Part shown: piece after piece, positions 45,108 through 56,213 of the stretch
Position numbering within the stretch: the stretch's first letter is position 1
Layout: each line of letters begins with the position of its first letter
From: Tenodera sinensis
Taxonomy: Eukaryota > Arthropoda > Insecta > Mantodea > Mantidae
Length of the DNA: 64,000 nt
Direction of reading: 5' to 3'
NCBI GenBank assembly: GCA_030765045.1
Contig: CM060964.1
Span: 145,960,565 to 146,024,564, forward strand
The notes under the pieces: model-generated
Told to the model about the DNA's origin: nothing
Databases searched by the model: none
The model's input: the letters and a program-made list of their open reading frames with translations, nothing else
Made by a program: the position numbers and the translations under genes

Positions 45108-45195
45108 GGGTCTCGAACCCACGACAGCCCACACTGTTTATTTGAAAGAACATGCCTTAACCAGTTCGACTATAGCGAATACACGAATGTGGTTT
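45108..45195 (-). repeat. Degenerate tRNA-related sequence
   Basis: On the complement: TATAGTCGAACTGGTTAAGG (A box-like), then TGTCGTGGGTTCGAGACCCA (B box GGTTCGAGACC) about 35 bases later, with A-rich sequence beyond its 3' side. Fits a tRNA-derived SINE head or a decayed tRNA. It does not fold as a complete tRNA by eye. Confidence 0.45.
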
Positions 45196-47173
45196 GACTG
45201 ATTAAACTCACGTTCGGTAAGTCTAGCACCAAAACTGTATCAGTTTAGTTCTAATCCACAATTTAATAGAAACACCATAAGAACATGTGTTCTGCAGGTG
45301 CACTGAAGTTGAATCTACAATGTTTGCTCGTTAATGTAGAAGGATTGCTGAAATGTTGCTTTTCAAAACTACGAGGTGAGGTGAGTTGCGAGGTGACATG
45401 GCTGCCATGTCCTCCGAGCAACAAGGGAAGCATATGACTGATTTAATTCCTATGCAAGCACGCCTGAGAATTAGGTGACCCTTCGCGCAGGTCTTACTTA
45501 AGATGGGTGAGATCTTTGTGAAAGATCGTACGTACGTATGTATGCACTGTTAAGTGTTTAGTGGAGTGGTGTGAATAGGTTAAATTGAAACGCTCGACTC
45601 AGTTGTACGTATATTGCCCACTTGATTGAGCAGCAGCGTCTGTGCAGATTCGTTACTTTATGGACAACTATCTAGCAGAAGGTTCCCTCTCGAGACAAAC
45701 ACATGGACTAGTAGGCGTGGTGAGGTAATCTGATGGAATGAACTCAAGAATCTCTCACTGCACGACTCTATCATCTGCTACCTACGTCTGCTACAAGTGA
45801 TTGTTTGATTACTCAAAGAATCGAATGAATCACTATATCTGGCTCCATCGTCCTTGCTTTTATTAGCTTAACTGCCTCGAGTATTACCGGTAATAAAATA
45901 CTACAAGGCTCTTGGGCGACAAATCATTCTGAATACCTGACAGTGTAGTTGAGGTGTTTGTACAGAAGACTTTGTTTCCTTATTGCAGAATAACTTGTGA
46001 TTATACATTTGCCGCATTGCTTAATAATTTAATGCTTTTCACGCAGCTTCAAGTCATTAAGCACCTGCTATGTACTACAAAATGAGTAAAAGATAATAAA
46101 AGAATAGAAATTATCAACTCCTTATCAATGGGGAGGAAGTCCTTTCTCATCACTATATACAAGAGAGAAAGAGAGAGATTATGGTACGCATCAAGATGTA
46201 ACACTTGTAACAAAAAGGTATCAGAATATAAAAGGAGAGGGTTTCAAAATTGAGCTTTGCATTTATAGTTTAACTTCTTGCACATTTCCATTCTGGAAGG
46301 ATAATTCGTTTGAAATAGTAATAGGTTCTTAAGACTACAAACGCCGAAAATTGCACGTGCAGGAGTTGTTTAAAGGTTATAATTTTGGAGGCATTTACCT
46401 TAAGAAATTTAAACTCATTCAGTGCCGGCAGATAACTTAATAACTACCGCAGAAGAAACAGGCTATAACTCTTCTATATAAATCCAACACTGCTATCGGC
46501 GTATTAAGTACATTTTCTCCCTTTTATGACAAAGAATAAATAAAAAAGTTGAGATTCTGTTACAGTTGTGACACAATATCTAGTATATGTATACACTGAC
46601 AATATTTACACGGAACAAAGTGTGTGTATGTTACGTGGAGCAGTTGAAAAAGATTGAAGTCAGCCCATTAACAATACAAGAGGAGGAAGAATTAGAACGG
46701 GTGAGAAATCTTAGCTCAGACAAACAAGTTGAGAACATAACAAGTCACAAAAATGGCAAGCGCACGTGAATAGCGTGATTCTGGCCGCATGTCAATGGCA
46801 GGGTATTTTTGTCTTATTACATAGACGGTGCCGCCGTCGAACAGGAACATGCTCCTACAGCCCTGGAGCAACACCAAGCACAACTTTTAGTATTGCATCA
46901 ATCAATCAATCACTAATCAATGCGACGGGACAGATTGCACACAATGCGACTTTTAACGGTTACTAATGCTGCCCGGGGCATACGATTGTATTGCTTTCTG
47001 TGAGTTTGCATTATGCTTTGGATTTTTCAGTTATTTCTTTTAACACTATACGTGATAAATCTGAGAACGAGACTTAAAACTTTCCAGTGTACCAGTAATA
47101 TTGAATTAGCAGCACTTGCAGGTAATATCGCTTTATTAGAACTAACGCTCGTCTTCAGTCTCTCTTGCTCTCC

Positions 47174-47174
<1 letters not shown>
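45196..47174. other. No gene seen
   Basis: Ordinary AT-rich sequence. A short GA tract at 46166-46178. The open stretches at 46587-46966 resemble nothing known. Confidence 0.45.

Positions 47175-47232
<58 letters not shown>
47175..47232 (+). repeat. (CT)n microsatellite
   Basis: About 28 CT dinucleotides. Confidence 0.97.
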
Positions 47233-47235
<3 letters not shown>

Positions 47236-47654
47236 TCCCTTCTTAGGGGCGGTGGTGCCGAGTAGGCACGCAATGCCGAAGATCCATGCTTTGACTCTTC
47301 ACCGTGGGAATGAACTTCTCAAATGTGATCTTGGATTTATGCACGGTCATCTATGATGTCAAGTAGTAAAAGCATGGACTGATGTTTATCTCCCACAGAG
47401 ACATTTTCCATAAGGTAATATGGGAATAAACTTAAGGTTTACGGTAAATTTGTATTTTTTTCTCTTACTATCCTCAAAATATTCGAAAATGTCTCCTTTA
47501 TACAATGTTATTAGCTTGCCCTTTGCGAATTATTTAACACACAAGGATTGTTTTGGTTATGTTAGGCGTGGCATTAATGAATGAGTGAAATAAGGTCACT
47601 TGATCCCTGTATGCCTATGGCCTCCTACTGTGTAGCAGTGGCTCGGCTCGGCTC

Positions 47655-47899
47655 TTGCGGCGCCGTGGCCGAGCGGTTAGCGCGCTCGCCTACCACCTAG
47701 GCGGCCCGGGTTCGATCCCAGGGACCCGCATGTGGTATTCGTGGTGGACGAAGCGGCGTCAGGGCGGGTTTTCTCCGGGTGCTCCGGTTTTCCCCGCCAT
47801 GTCATTCCACCGGTGCTCCATCTTCATTCCATGTATCATCAGTGTCATCGCCTGCGGTGCCGTAGTAGTAAAAGCGGGCGTTAAACACTACAACAACAA
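47655..47899 (+). mobile_element. SINE family 1, full-length copy with tRNA-like head and TSD
   Basis: tRNA-like head with A box TGGCCGAGCGG and B box GGTTCGATCCC at normal spacing, giving an internal pol III promoter of Ser/Leu-tRNA style. The body contains GGGCGGGTTTTCTCCGGGTG, CCACCGGTGC, TCCATGTATCATCAGTGTCA and CCTGCGGTGCCGTAGTAGTA, ending GTTAAACACTACAACAACAA. Duplication CTCGGCTCGGCTC flanks it (47642-47654, 47900-47912); the right copy has expanded to several CTCGG units (to 47931). Two more copies are at 12641 and 40794. Confidence 0.92.
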
Positions 47900-47931
47900 C
47901 TCGGCTCGGCTCGGCTCGGCTCGGCTCGGCT

Positions 47932-48970
47932 CACTAGGTGCTGTGGCTTCTCTATATAGGGCCATTAATACATATAGTAGTCCGTTCCATTGCCGGGAAA
48001 GTGTTGACGTCAGAGGCGCACTAAAATCCTTAGCTTATTGTAGATGTTGGAAATGCTGACTTTCTTCTGTCAAATAGGCAGCATATGCCGTAAAAGATTG
48101 TAGCTCACTCGCCTAAGCGCAGCATCAGGAATCCTTGTGATTTTTGTATGATGTTATCACTAGGTTCCTGTAGTGTATGAGGGTAAAGCACATTATGTTG
48201 TCAAGTTAAGCACATCGAAGGTCGCAAAGTCTGACATTCAAATATATTTACACGATACCAGAATCCAGAGCTATGTTTAACTACACGTTTATGCATTACC
48301 TAGTTACGAAATTCATGCTCAGAGAAAAATATCGCTAAACAAGCAATATTTGATGTAGAATGATATGAAATACTATTAAGGGAATTGGAAATTGTGAGCA
48401 TTACACGGACATTGAGTTAGCCTTATAGACACTGGTTCTAATTAACTGCATTCTCAGTGTTTTCCATTTCTCCCATTAAATCTCCACAATTATATTTTTG
48501 TAGTTTCCCTGGAGAGATTATTCACTTTTGAAAAGTTTTGTAGATAAAGGGCGAAAATTAAATATCCTTAGGTTCCTTTTTCTGAGAAACAGTTTTAAGC
48601 AGAGTTGAGATGTTTACTATATATAAGGTCATTCAACCTCATATAACTGAAGTAAAGAAATTAAGCCACCAATATTGTTTCTGGTTTTAAATTTAATTTT
48701 TGTCTGTAAGAAAATGAACCAAAATTTACGTTTACAATTTTGAAAGAAGACCTCCAGCTTTTAAAAATGCATTTCGTTAAAAAATATAACTCTAAATCGG
48801 TGCATTTAATAGATTATCTCACACAAGCATGCACAATTTCATCCAAGTAGCGTTTATAGTTCTTGAGAAAAAGGAAAGTATGTTTAGAAAATATAGACTT
48901 AAGATAATCGCAGCCGGAATTTAAGTTTACAGGTATGAAAAAGAGTGAGGAGTAAGCAGACCTAGGGGCG
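47932..48970. other. No gene seen
   Basis: AT-rich. No coding pattern supported. Confidence 0.45.
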
Positions 48971-49365
48971 TCCAGTAACTGGAGCTTGGTACCACACGTA
49001 GGCCATCATGGGCTCTTTTGGCTTACGACGTGAGCCTAAGGCGGAAGGGATGAAGGGGAGGTGCCAAGGGTGCCCCCCCCCCCCCCCAGATCCGGGCTAC
49101 GATGTGCGCGTCCAGTAACTGGAGCTTGGTACCACACGTAGGCCATCATGGGCTCTTTTGGCTTACAACGTGAGCCTAAGGCGGAAGGGATGAAGGGGAG
49201 GTGCCAGGGTGACCAGACCCGGGCTACGATGTGCGCGTCCGGTAACTGGAGCTTGGTACCCACACGTAGGCCATCATCAGCTCTTTTGGCTTACAGCGTG
49301 AGCCTAAGGTGGAAGGGATGAAGGAGAGGTGCCAAGGGTAACCAAATCCGGGCTACGATGTGCGC
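48971..49365 (+). repeat. Tandem repeat, three units of 127-140 bp
   Basis: Units start TCCAGTAACTGGAGCTTGGT at 48971 and 49111 and with TCCGGTAACTGG at 49238, each with CACACGTAGGCCATCAT, GCTCTTTTGGCTTAC, GTGAGCCTAAGG and CCGGGCTACGATGTGCG. A 15-base C run expands the first unit. Confidence 0.93.
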
Positions 49366-49515
49366 TAGATAGGACGGGATCTCTAAGTAGGGTTTACGGG
49401 CACCATTAACATTAGTGCATTCCAGAACAGTAATATAACTGCATCTTTGTTGCCTCTGATTTACATTTCTATACAATTCGACCTGGTACTCCAGTGATGC
49501 TCCTTCAGCCAACAA

Positions 49516-49761
49516 GTCGGTCTGGGTGGCTCAGTTGGTTAGACGCTGGCTTACTGATCCCAAGGTCGCGGGTTCAAACCCGGCCTAGGCCGATGGTTTT
49601 TAAGTGTGCTTAAAAACGACAGCTCCATGTCAGTAGATTTACTGGCATGTAAAATAACTCCTGCGGGACAAAATTCCGGCACACCGGCGACGCTGATGTG
49701 ATCCTGGCAATTGACAGCGTCGTTAAACAACAAATTTTTTTTATTTTTTTTTTTTTTTTTC
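49516..49761 (+). mobile_element. SINE family 2, full-length copy with 10-bp TSD
   Basis: tRNA-like head with A box TGGCTCAGTTGG and B box GGTTCAAACCC. The body contains AAGTGTGCTTAAAAACGACA, CATGTCAGTAGATTTACTGG, GACAAAATTCCGGCACACCG and CAGCGTCGTTAAACAACAAA, then T-rich. CAGCCAACAA occurs at 49506-49515 and 49762-49771. Second copy at 59766-59993. Confidence 0.92.
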
Positions 49762-49771
49762 CAGCCAACAA

Positions 49772-50298
49772 CGTGCATTGAGATATTAAAAGTTTTAACA
49801 AAAGAGGCGTGGAGCTCCAAAGTTTGAAGTGCCAGGCTATCCATTTAATTCATTTTAATTGGTTAACTGTTTTAAGTGGCCCATGAACCCTATATTCTGA
49901 GTCAGAAAGAATCACAGATAATTCTTTTTTCCATCAAAGAACAAAATGCCTATTCCTTAGGTTCAAAGCATGAATTCCTACAACTTTATTTTGACAATAG
50001 TGTACTTGAAAGTTTCATTCTAATTCGTAATGTGACTGTAAAGTATATTTCTGTATAGAACCTTATTTCTATCAAAATATTTCACATCGTTTTTATTCTC
50101 CACTAATTTACCGTTTTCCGATTCATTTTTATTTATTTTTGGCGAGTAGGTCTGACTTAAATACAAAGTTCTAGAGGGGATCTTGTTTTCCAGACTTTAG
50201 TGATTGTTTACATTATTTGTCGACCCAGACTTAAAATGCACAGGGAAAGTCCGAGATAGTATGTGTGCCTTGTAGATACGTGTGTACATATATCCAGA
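49772..50298. other. No gene seen
   Basis: Ordinary sequence. Confidence 0.45.
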
Positions 50299-50520
50299 AT
50301 TGATATACAGGATGGAAGGGAAGTCATTACATTAATTTAAACCAGTGATAGATCTCGTTATTTGGAATACATTTTGTATCTTATGTTTTTTCTCTATGGT
50401 CATTTCCTACGGAGATATTTTAGTTTTATCGAAAACAAGCTGACAACACTGTAGGTTTCACTTTCACTAGGTCAGTACAAAAACAAATACGCATCACCAT
50501 TACTTCCGGAGCCGCGCGGC
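50299..50520 (+). repeat. MITE end, copy 1
   Basis: Starts GGATGGAAGGGAAGTCATTA and is about 200 bp homologous to 51017-51230 (same orientation): TTTAAACCAGTG.TAGA, ACATTTTGTATCTTA, CATTTCCTACGGAGAT, TCGAAAACAAGCTG, CACTTTCACT.G.TCAGTA.A.AAACAAA. The right partner of this copy is not clear. Confidence 0.7.
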
Positions 50521-50744
50521 TGGTGAGTGTAAGCATAAATACATACCATGCCGTGTCTGCTACGTCGTAATAAATAAGTACATCTGAATTCTCCAGTAAC
50601 GCATACTGTAACCCAAACTCACAATCTAGGGATATTGTTTATCATTTCCCTCAACATCAAACTTAAATCATTTCGTAGGTGTTACTGCTATAAACCAAAC
50701 CATCTCTCTGACTTATAAACATAAGGTACATTTGTAGACTCTTA

Positions 50745-51014
50745 CAAAGTGTGCCAGATGATATTTTTCAGGTGACAGCAAAAGAATAAGCAATGAACCA
50801 GATGATTCACCAACTTCACGAGTATTGTTCAAAATGTCCACCATTTGCACACCTTTTTAACCGATTACGTCGCACTCTAACAACACACTATCATTGTTGC
50901 GTATTTCTTCCGCAGCCAGATAAATGCATTCTCTCAAAGATTCGAGGGCAGTAGTTGCTGTTTTGTAGATCCTGCTTTTTACGTCTCCCCAGAAGAAAAA
51001 AATCCAGAAGATTC
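50745..51014 (-). pseudogene. Mariner-type transposase C-terminal fragment
   Basis: On the minus strand: LDFF..WGDVKSRIYKTATT, ALESLRECIYLAAEEIRNND and a stop after VIG. The LDFFLWG-x-K…Y-T…L..RI..A pattern is the C-terminal part of mariner-like (DD34-37) transposases. The N-terminal side ends exactly where the MITE at 51015 begins, so that insertion probably split it. Confidence 0.65.
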
Positions 51015-51695
51015 ATACCGGATGGAAGGGAAGTCATTACATTAATTTAAACCAGTGGTAGACCTCAGTATTTTGAGTACATTTTGTATCTTACGCTTTT
51101 GTCTCTGATCATTTCCTACGGAGATCGTTTTGTCGAAAACAAGCTGCCGACACTACAGACTGTGTGTGTCACTTTCACTGGTTCAGTACATAAACAAACA
51201 CGCATCACTACTGCTACCCCGCGTCTCGTGAACGTTTCCTTCTATGTTTACTATAAGAGTGTAGGCCAATCACAACCGCTACCTGCTAAAACATTAGGGA
51301 AGGTGTAAGTGGTTGACCTGTTTACATCCGGAAACCAGGTTAATTCCCCGACCAACCTCAACGCAACGTTGTCGATATACCTCGCGTCTGAAAAAGTCGT
51401 TCGGAGTATACCTTCACATCTTTTAGGTGATTAATTATTTCGTAGCCCTGTATGATGTCGCACAATTACTATCGAAGCTATGTCGGAAATAAGTTACTCT
51501 ACGCATCTTACAAGTAACAAACTCTTATCTTCGTACATTCTTGTGGAATTGCGCAACCAATTTGCAACAAAACACATTTATTTTTTTCGAAATCGGCTGA
51601 TCAAATAACAAAATGCCATTAGACTTTTTTGTTTGTAATGCTTCTATGAAGCACATATTCGAAGGAATGTAATGACTTTCCTTCCACCCTCTATG
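51015..51695 (+). mobile_element. MITE with 25-bp terminal inverted repeats
   Basis: Left end GGATGGAAGGGAAGTCATTA at about 51019. The right end at 51670-51693 reads AATGTAATGACTTTCCTTCC, the complement of the left end with one or two differences. No transposase inside. Its left 200 bp also occur at 50299-50520. TSD not resolved. Confidence 0.65.
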
Positions 51696-52747
51696 TTATT
51701 CGTATAATGGCTGTCTAGTCAAGACGTTGTTAATATTTTGTACTGCTTTTTAATCTGCCTTTTCATACAGAAATGCTCCATTTCAATTAACTGATACCAT
51801 AATGTGTGCATAAAATATATGCAATTGTTTCAAATTTGCTAGTTATGCATTAGCGGCTGGTATAACATAATAATTAGTGTACTTACTGTTTTAGCAAATG
51901 TAGATATTTGTATAAAGAGCGCCGTAGAGCTTATTTTGTGATTTCTTGACAAAGGGAAAGAGAAACTGGTTAACTATCATTTTAAATATGAAATGCAATA
52001 CAGCTTGGAGTGTTAGTTTGCTAAACAATGACACTTTACTATATCACAGAGATAGTTTCTACGATTTTTTTTAAGATTTACGGAATAAGGAGCACAGCAG
52101 AACACTTAATGATCAAGATAACCAAGCTTATCATCAAGCACTTCCAAAAGAGTTGCCATGTCGTGATTGCAACATTTTAATCCTCATGATGTATATCTAA
52201 GTTCGACTAACAGTTCATAAAATCAAATTTTGTAAACAACTTTCAGTGGTTTAATATCAATGAAGAGTAAAGTTTGTGGGTAGGTTCACGACATCTACTC
52301 AAGACTCTATCCAAGTGCCCAAAGGGCTGAGATATAAACGGAATTAATGTAAGATGGAAGTAAAGAGCAGCTAAGCAAAGAACGAGAGCAAATAACGCAT
52401 CTGCATCTGTCGTAAGAACCTCTACTAAATAATCAGCAACCAACCTAACCTTGACAACACAAGATGCATGCTTCATCATCAAAGTGTTACCCGGCGACGA
52501 ACTGGCCCAGATTTGCACACCAACTCTGGTTCTTAAGAGCCAGGAAGATGGTGAACATTTCTTTAATTTCATGCCTACAACTTTAACATTTGCTCCAAAT
52601 TATTAAAATATTTTCATTGATTTACAATCACTTTAAAGCTTTACTGACATTAAATCAGCAAATGTGAACCACTATTCTAGCAGTAACATCTCATAAAATT
52701 TTGAGGGCAAATTTACTTTATAGTTACCATACTCAGGGCTAATTTCA
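51696..52747. other. No gene seen
   Basis: A 109-codon open stretch on the minus strand (52243-52572) resembles no known protein. Confidence 0.4.
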
Positions 52748-52945
52748 GGAGCATTCCGTTAAAATATGTGCAACAATCATTCTGGGTTATTGTTATAACA
52801 CGTGATGTGTACACTATCCACGTTATGTGGACAAATGTAGTCTACATTGTCATACTCAAACAATTTCTTAAGAGCATCCCGTTAAAATACACCCAACAAT
52901 TATACTGAACTATTGTTGTAACAGGTGATGTTGTGACCGTATTGG
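52748..52945 (+). repeat. Tandem duplication, about 123-bp period
   Basis: GAGCATTCCGTTAAAATATG followed by CAACAATCATTCTGGGTTAT and GTTATAACACGTGATGTG at 52749 recurs at 52872 with changes (GAGCATCCCGTTAAAATACA, GTAACAGGTGATGTTG). Confidence 0.75.
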
Positions 52946-53302
52946 TTGAGTAGGATAATTTTTGTGACAATAATAATTGAACACTGTATTATATTAGCGG
53001 ATATATATGGCTGCAGAATAGTTAACGTAGCTTTCTCACATCATGGGAGGTCTATAAGAGTGTGTGTGTGTCTGAGAAGGCAAACTTTAATGGGTATGGG
53101 TTAATTTAACCCTATGACGTCACACTCAAGCATAGACGGAATGTTTATTCCTTCCGAACACGTTCTGACAGGACTAATGATGCACGCACACACCATAAAG
53201 GTCACATAATTCAGCATTATAGTTCTTTAGAGATGTTTTGAGTTTTCGCCGGATTTTCTCTATTTATATGAGACTTCTAATAATCTAATTATCCGCGGTC
53301 CC
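52946..53302. other. No gene seen
   Basis: No supported feature. Confidence 0.45.
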
Positions 53303-53306
53303 TTAA

Positions 53307-53669
53307 CCCTAGAACGCTAAGCCTCGTTATTTTTACGACGCACGATTGGCAATCCTGCTTTTACTCCTATAGTTTTCGCGCCACAATTATTTCCTTTTCA
53401 GTAGCTTCCTAGCTTTTGAAGAGCTTGGTCAGTGGGTGTGCATTGTCGAAATCGGGTGCAACAGTGCATTGTTAGTAAGTGCTTTGTCGTAAATTTTACG
53501 ACGATTAGTGTTCACGTATCCAGAATTTCATAAGGAAGCAGATTTAGTTTTGTAATAATATGAATTCAGGAAAGCAGGACGTGTAATAACAATTCAGGAA
53601 AGCAGTTGAATCATTGCTGTCGATCGTTTCAGATGAGTATTCTGCGTGCAGACGACCCAAATTTTGGGG

Positions 53670-53715
<46 letters not shown>

Positions 53716-54139
53716 TTATGGCAATGCTTCTTGAAGAAGATAGTAGCCCCCAGATTGATTTTAGCTCCGACGAAGAAATTGATAATGTGGAGTCTGATGA
53801 TGTAATAATGAGTGATACAGATGGTGAAGATATGGCAGGACGAAATATTGATATGTGTATGAGCAACGATGAAAATTCTCCTCTAACTAGGCAAAGAATG
53901 TCGCCATGGATACTGCAAAGAACATAGGGCAAATCTCTGAACAAATTGGTGTAAGTGAGGCGAGATAGAACTGCCTTTGTTGTCTCATAACAGTTTAAAT
54001 GAGTCAAGATAATATTTTATGAGGCAGGCATAAACATTTGTGAGATAATAGTAATGTATTTTGTAATAGAAATAAACAGTAGTACATTTTACGAGGGTTA
54101 GTGTTTATGTACTATAGGAATAGGGTTAGTGTTCCAGGG
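53307..54139 (+). mobile_element. piggyBac-like non-autonomous element with TTAA duplication
   Basis: TTAA at 53303-53306 and 54140-54143. Ends are inverted: left CCCTAGAACGCTAAGCCTCG, right complement CCCTGGAACACTAACCCTAT. Sub-terminal motifs (TTTTACGA, ATTAGTGTT) recur near both ends. 833 bp. Inside is a truncated transposase start interrupted by a 43-base A run. Confidence 0.85.
53560..53927 (+). pseudogene. piggyBac transposase N-terminal remnant
   Basis: Short frames MNSGKQDV and ESLLSIVSDEYS precede the A run (53671-53713). After it comes an acidic stretch LLEEDSSPQIDFSSDEEIDN, then VESDDVIMSDTDGED, like the Asp/Glu/Ser-rich N-termini of piggyBac transposases. No catalytic domain follows, so the element depends on a transposase from elsewhere. 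Confidence 0.55.
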
Positions 54140-54204
54140 TTAAAATCTAATAATTAAACGCTTAAAAACCTACATTTTTCGCTATGTTTATTAATTTTTC
54201 GCCA

Positions 54205-54437
54205 TCTAAGCTCCATCATTTCAACAACACAGACATAATTTTAAGTATATATCAGCACCGCGAAATAAAGTTATTTGAACGCGTCTTAACACGTTAACTT
54301 CAACGTGAAACAAATAACAATAAAAAGAAAGAAAAGAGAAACATGAAAAAAGAAATAAGGGAACAGAAAGGGAGAAGGAATGAATAGCAAAACACCCTTA
54401 GAAACGCTTTTATTCCTTATCTTTCATCATACAACTA
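54205..54437 (-). repeat. Dispersed repeat B, copy 2
   Basis: Inverted copy of 1605-1840, lying just right of the piggyBac-like element. Similarity fades on both sides at matching points, so it is a repeat unit rather than a segmental duplication. Confidence 0.7.
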
Positions 54438-54869
54438 TGTACGGCAACTGTAAGGCGTACGGTATTAGAAGGCACATGAGACAGAGCTCAAGGGAGATCG
54501 CCTAGAGCACTTGGTGTATGCGGCAAGAATTTTTGAGACAGACTGTACAAAGACCATTTTTCTACGACGTACGGTTCTCGAGCTATCGCTCCGAGAATAA
54601 ACAACTGACTCCCGTGTTTATGCTTATGTGTGCAACTTTCAATCTTGTTTTATTCATTTTCATTACGGAGTTACGGAGTAACAGATTACGAAGTGTCGTT
54701 AGGAACTGCGTATATTTAGTTAATAAATTAACTGACCACGGATCATTGCAGTCGCGCGCGAATTCTTAAGTTCGGTTCCAGACCAATCCGTAACGCAAAT
54801 TGTACTTTGTGTAACTGTCACAATAAGCAGAAAATTCACATGTTTACATTGTGTTTAGTGAGGTGTTAA

Positions 54870-55035
54870 CAATGTCACTTTCAAAGCCTGGTACCAGTGG
54901 CGCGGGTACTAAGGGTAAAGTACTCCGCTCTCAGGCCAGAAATATTATTTTTAAAGTGTACAGTTTCTTTAAGAAATCGGCATCTGAGGAAGTGCGTGTG
55001 AATAAGTACTTTAATGTTGAGTGTCACAGTTTATA
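54870..55035 (+). pseudogene. DDE-transposase N-terminal helix-turn-helix fragment
   Basis: ATG in AACAATGTC context at 54871. Reads MSLSKPGTSGAGTKGKVLRS then QARNIIFKVYSFFKKSASEE, resembling the (K)GK.L.SQ.R.I...VY.F.K start of IS630/Tc1-type insect transposases. It ends after 55 codons. The related fragment at 55959-56213 is on the other strand. Could equally be the first exon of a domesticated copy. Confidence 0.4.
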
Positions 55036-55580
55036 ATGTTGTTATTATCCTTTGCTGCGTTAAGTTTACGTTCTTACAGTTTGTGGCAGGACAAATGTTT
55101 CTTTCCTCGTTCCCTCCCCGTAACTTCCACTCTCTGGCCCATCACTTGGCAGCAGTGCAGCCACTGTGTGCACGCATTGGTTCAGCTCACGTGCCTTCTA
55201 AAACCGTACGCCATATAACATACTATAGCGCATACCACCCTTAGAAGACAGTACACGTTAAATGGAGCGCAGTGTTGCAACATGTACTATACCGCTCGCA
55301 AAAGTTAAAGGCATGTGAACGCTGGCCAATGCTCAAGCAGGGCGCTGTTGCCAAGCGTATTGCGTGTACCGGCAGAGGTTCTGTACATAACAGTGTGTGA
55401 GATGCATGCACCACATTCGGCAGCGCTGGTAGGAGGGGCAAGCGCAGGATTCGCTGGAGTCCAAGGTACGCCCCGCCTCCATGTGCATTTAAGTTTTGCG
55501 AAGATTATAGTTGCGAATCTTTCTCCGCGCGCGCGAGCGACTCCGAGGTGTACGGAGTCCTGTACTTAGTCCTTCAATTA
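55036..55580. other. GC-richer stretch, no gene seen
   Basis: Contains GCGCGCGCGAGCGACTCC (55528) and several open stretches without homology. Confidence 0.4.
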
Positions 55581-56213
55581 CTGCTTGATTGGCACTTTTG
55601 ACTTTGGTACCCCTGCACGCCTTTGTCACAGTATGACCTAAATTTACAAATGACTCGTCTGTATAAACAATTTATTTCCCCCTGGTCCCCAAACCTTTTT
55701 ATGTCTTTTAGATATTTATGTCGCCATCTAATGGTATCGTCTCTTTCTATTAATATGCACTTGTTACCCCTTCTTTCATATTCGGACCCCAAATCATGTA
55801 AGAAGCGACTAATAGTGGCCCTTGAGAAATTTGGTAGGATCTAACCACTGTTGACCCGTGACAAAATTATATTCAACGTGGGTGGAATATTTGCAAACAG
55901 TGAAGAGTGAACAATTCACCGCACTCCCCTTTGCACTATTCCATCATATTGCGTTAACCTAGCGTTTTTGTTTATTTTCCTGCCCTTTTTGCGTTTTTTT
56001 CGATGGCGTTCTTAGAGGTCCTTTCATTACTTCCTTTTCAATCCTATAGACTACTGCTTCTGAACACCCGATATCCTTAGCTATTTCTTTTACTGCCTTA
56101 CTAACACTCATTTTACTTGAAAAATAATCTAACACATTCATAATTACTTGGCGTTCCTTACTTCTTAATTTACCAATATATCGTCTCTTCCTAGCTTCCC
56201 CTTCCATAACCAC
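55580..56213 (-). pseudogene. IS630/Tc1-like (DDE) transposase, truncated
   Basis: N-terminal HTH: IGKLRSKERQVIMNVLDYFS then VSKAVKEIAKDIGCSEAVVY and EVMKGPLRTPSKK (56213-55960), in one open frame. Further along come IRWRHKYLKDIKRF (about 55730) and, in a third frame, VYTDESFVNLGHTVTKACRG (about 55620-55680), which carries the first catalytic Asp in the Y-x-D-E context. The second Asp and the third acidic residue are absent; homology fades at about 55580. Frameshifts and truncation make it inactive. Confidence 0.7.

Noticed and set aside
45108..45195. Functional tRNA gene on the minus strand
   Set aside because: B box is good but the acceptor and anticodon stems do not pair by eye; more like a tRNA-derived relic.
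47655..47730. Candidate Ser/Leu tRNA gene
   Set aside because: A and B boxes are good, but it continues into a SINE body with a target duplication and shares that body with two other copies.
52243..52572. 109-codon ORF on the minus strand
   Set aside because: No recognisable domain, no splice or start context, composition not distinctive; probably chance.
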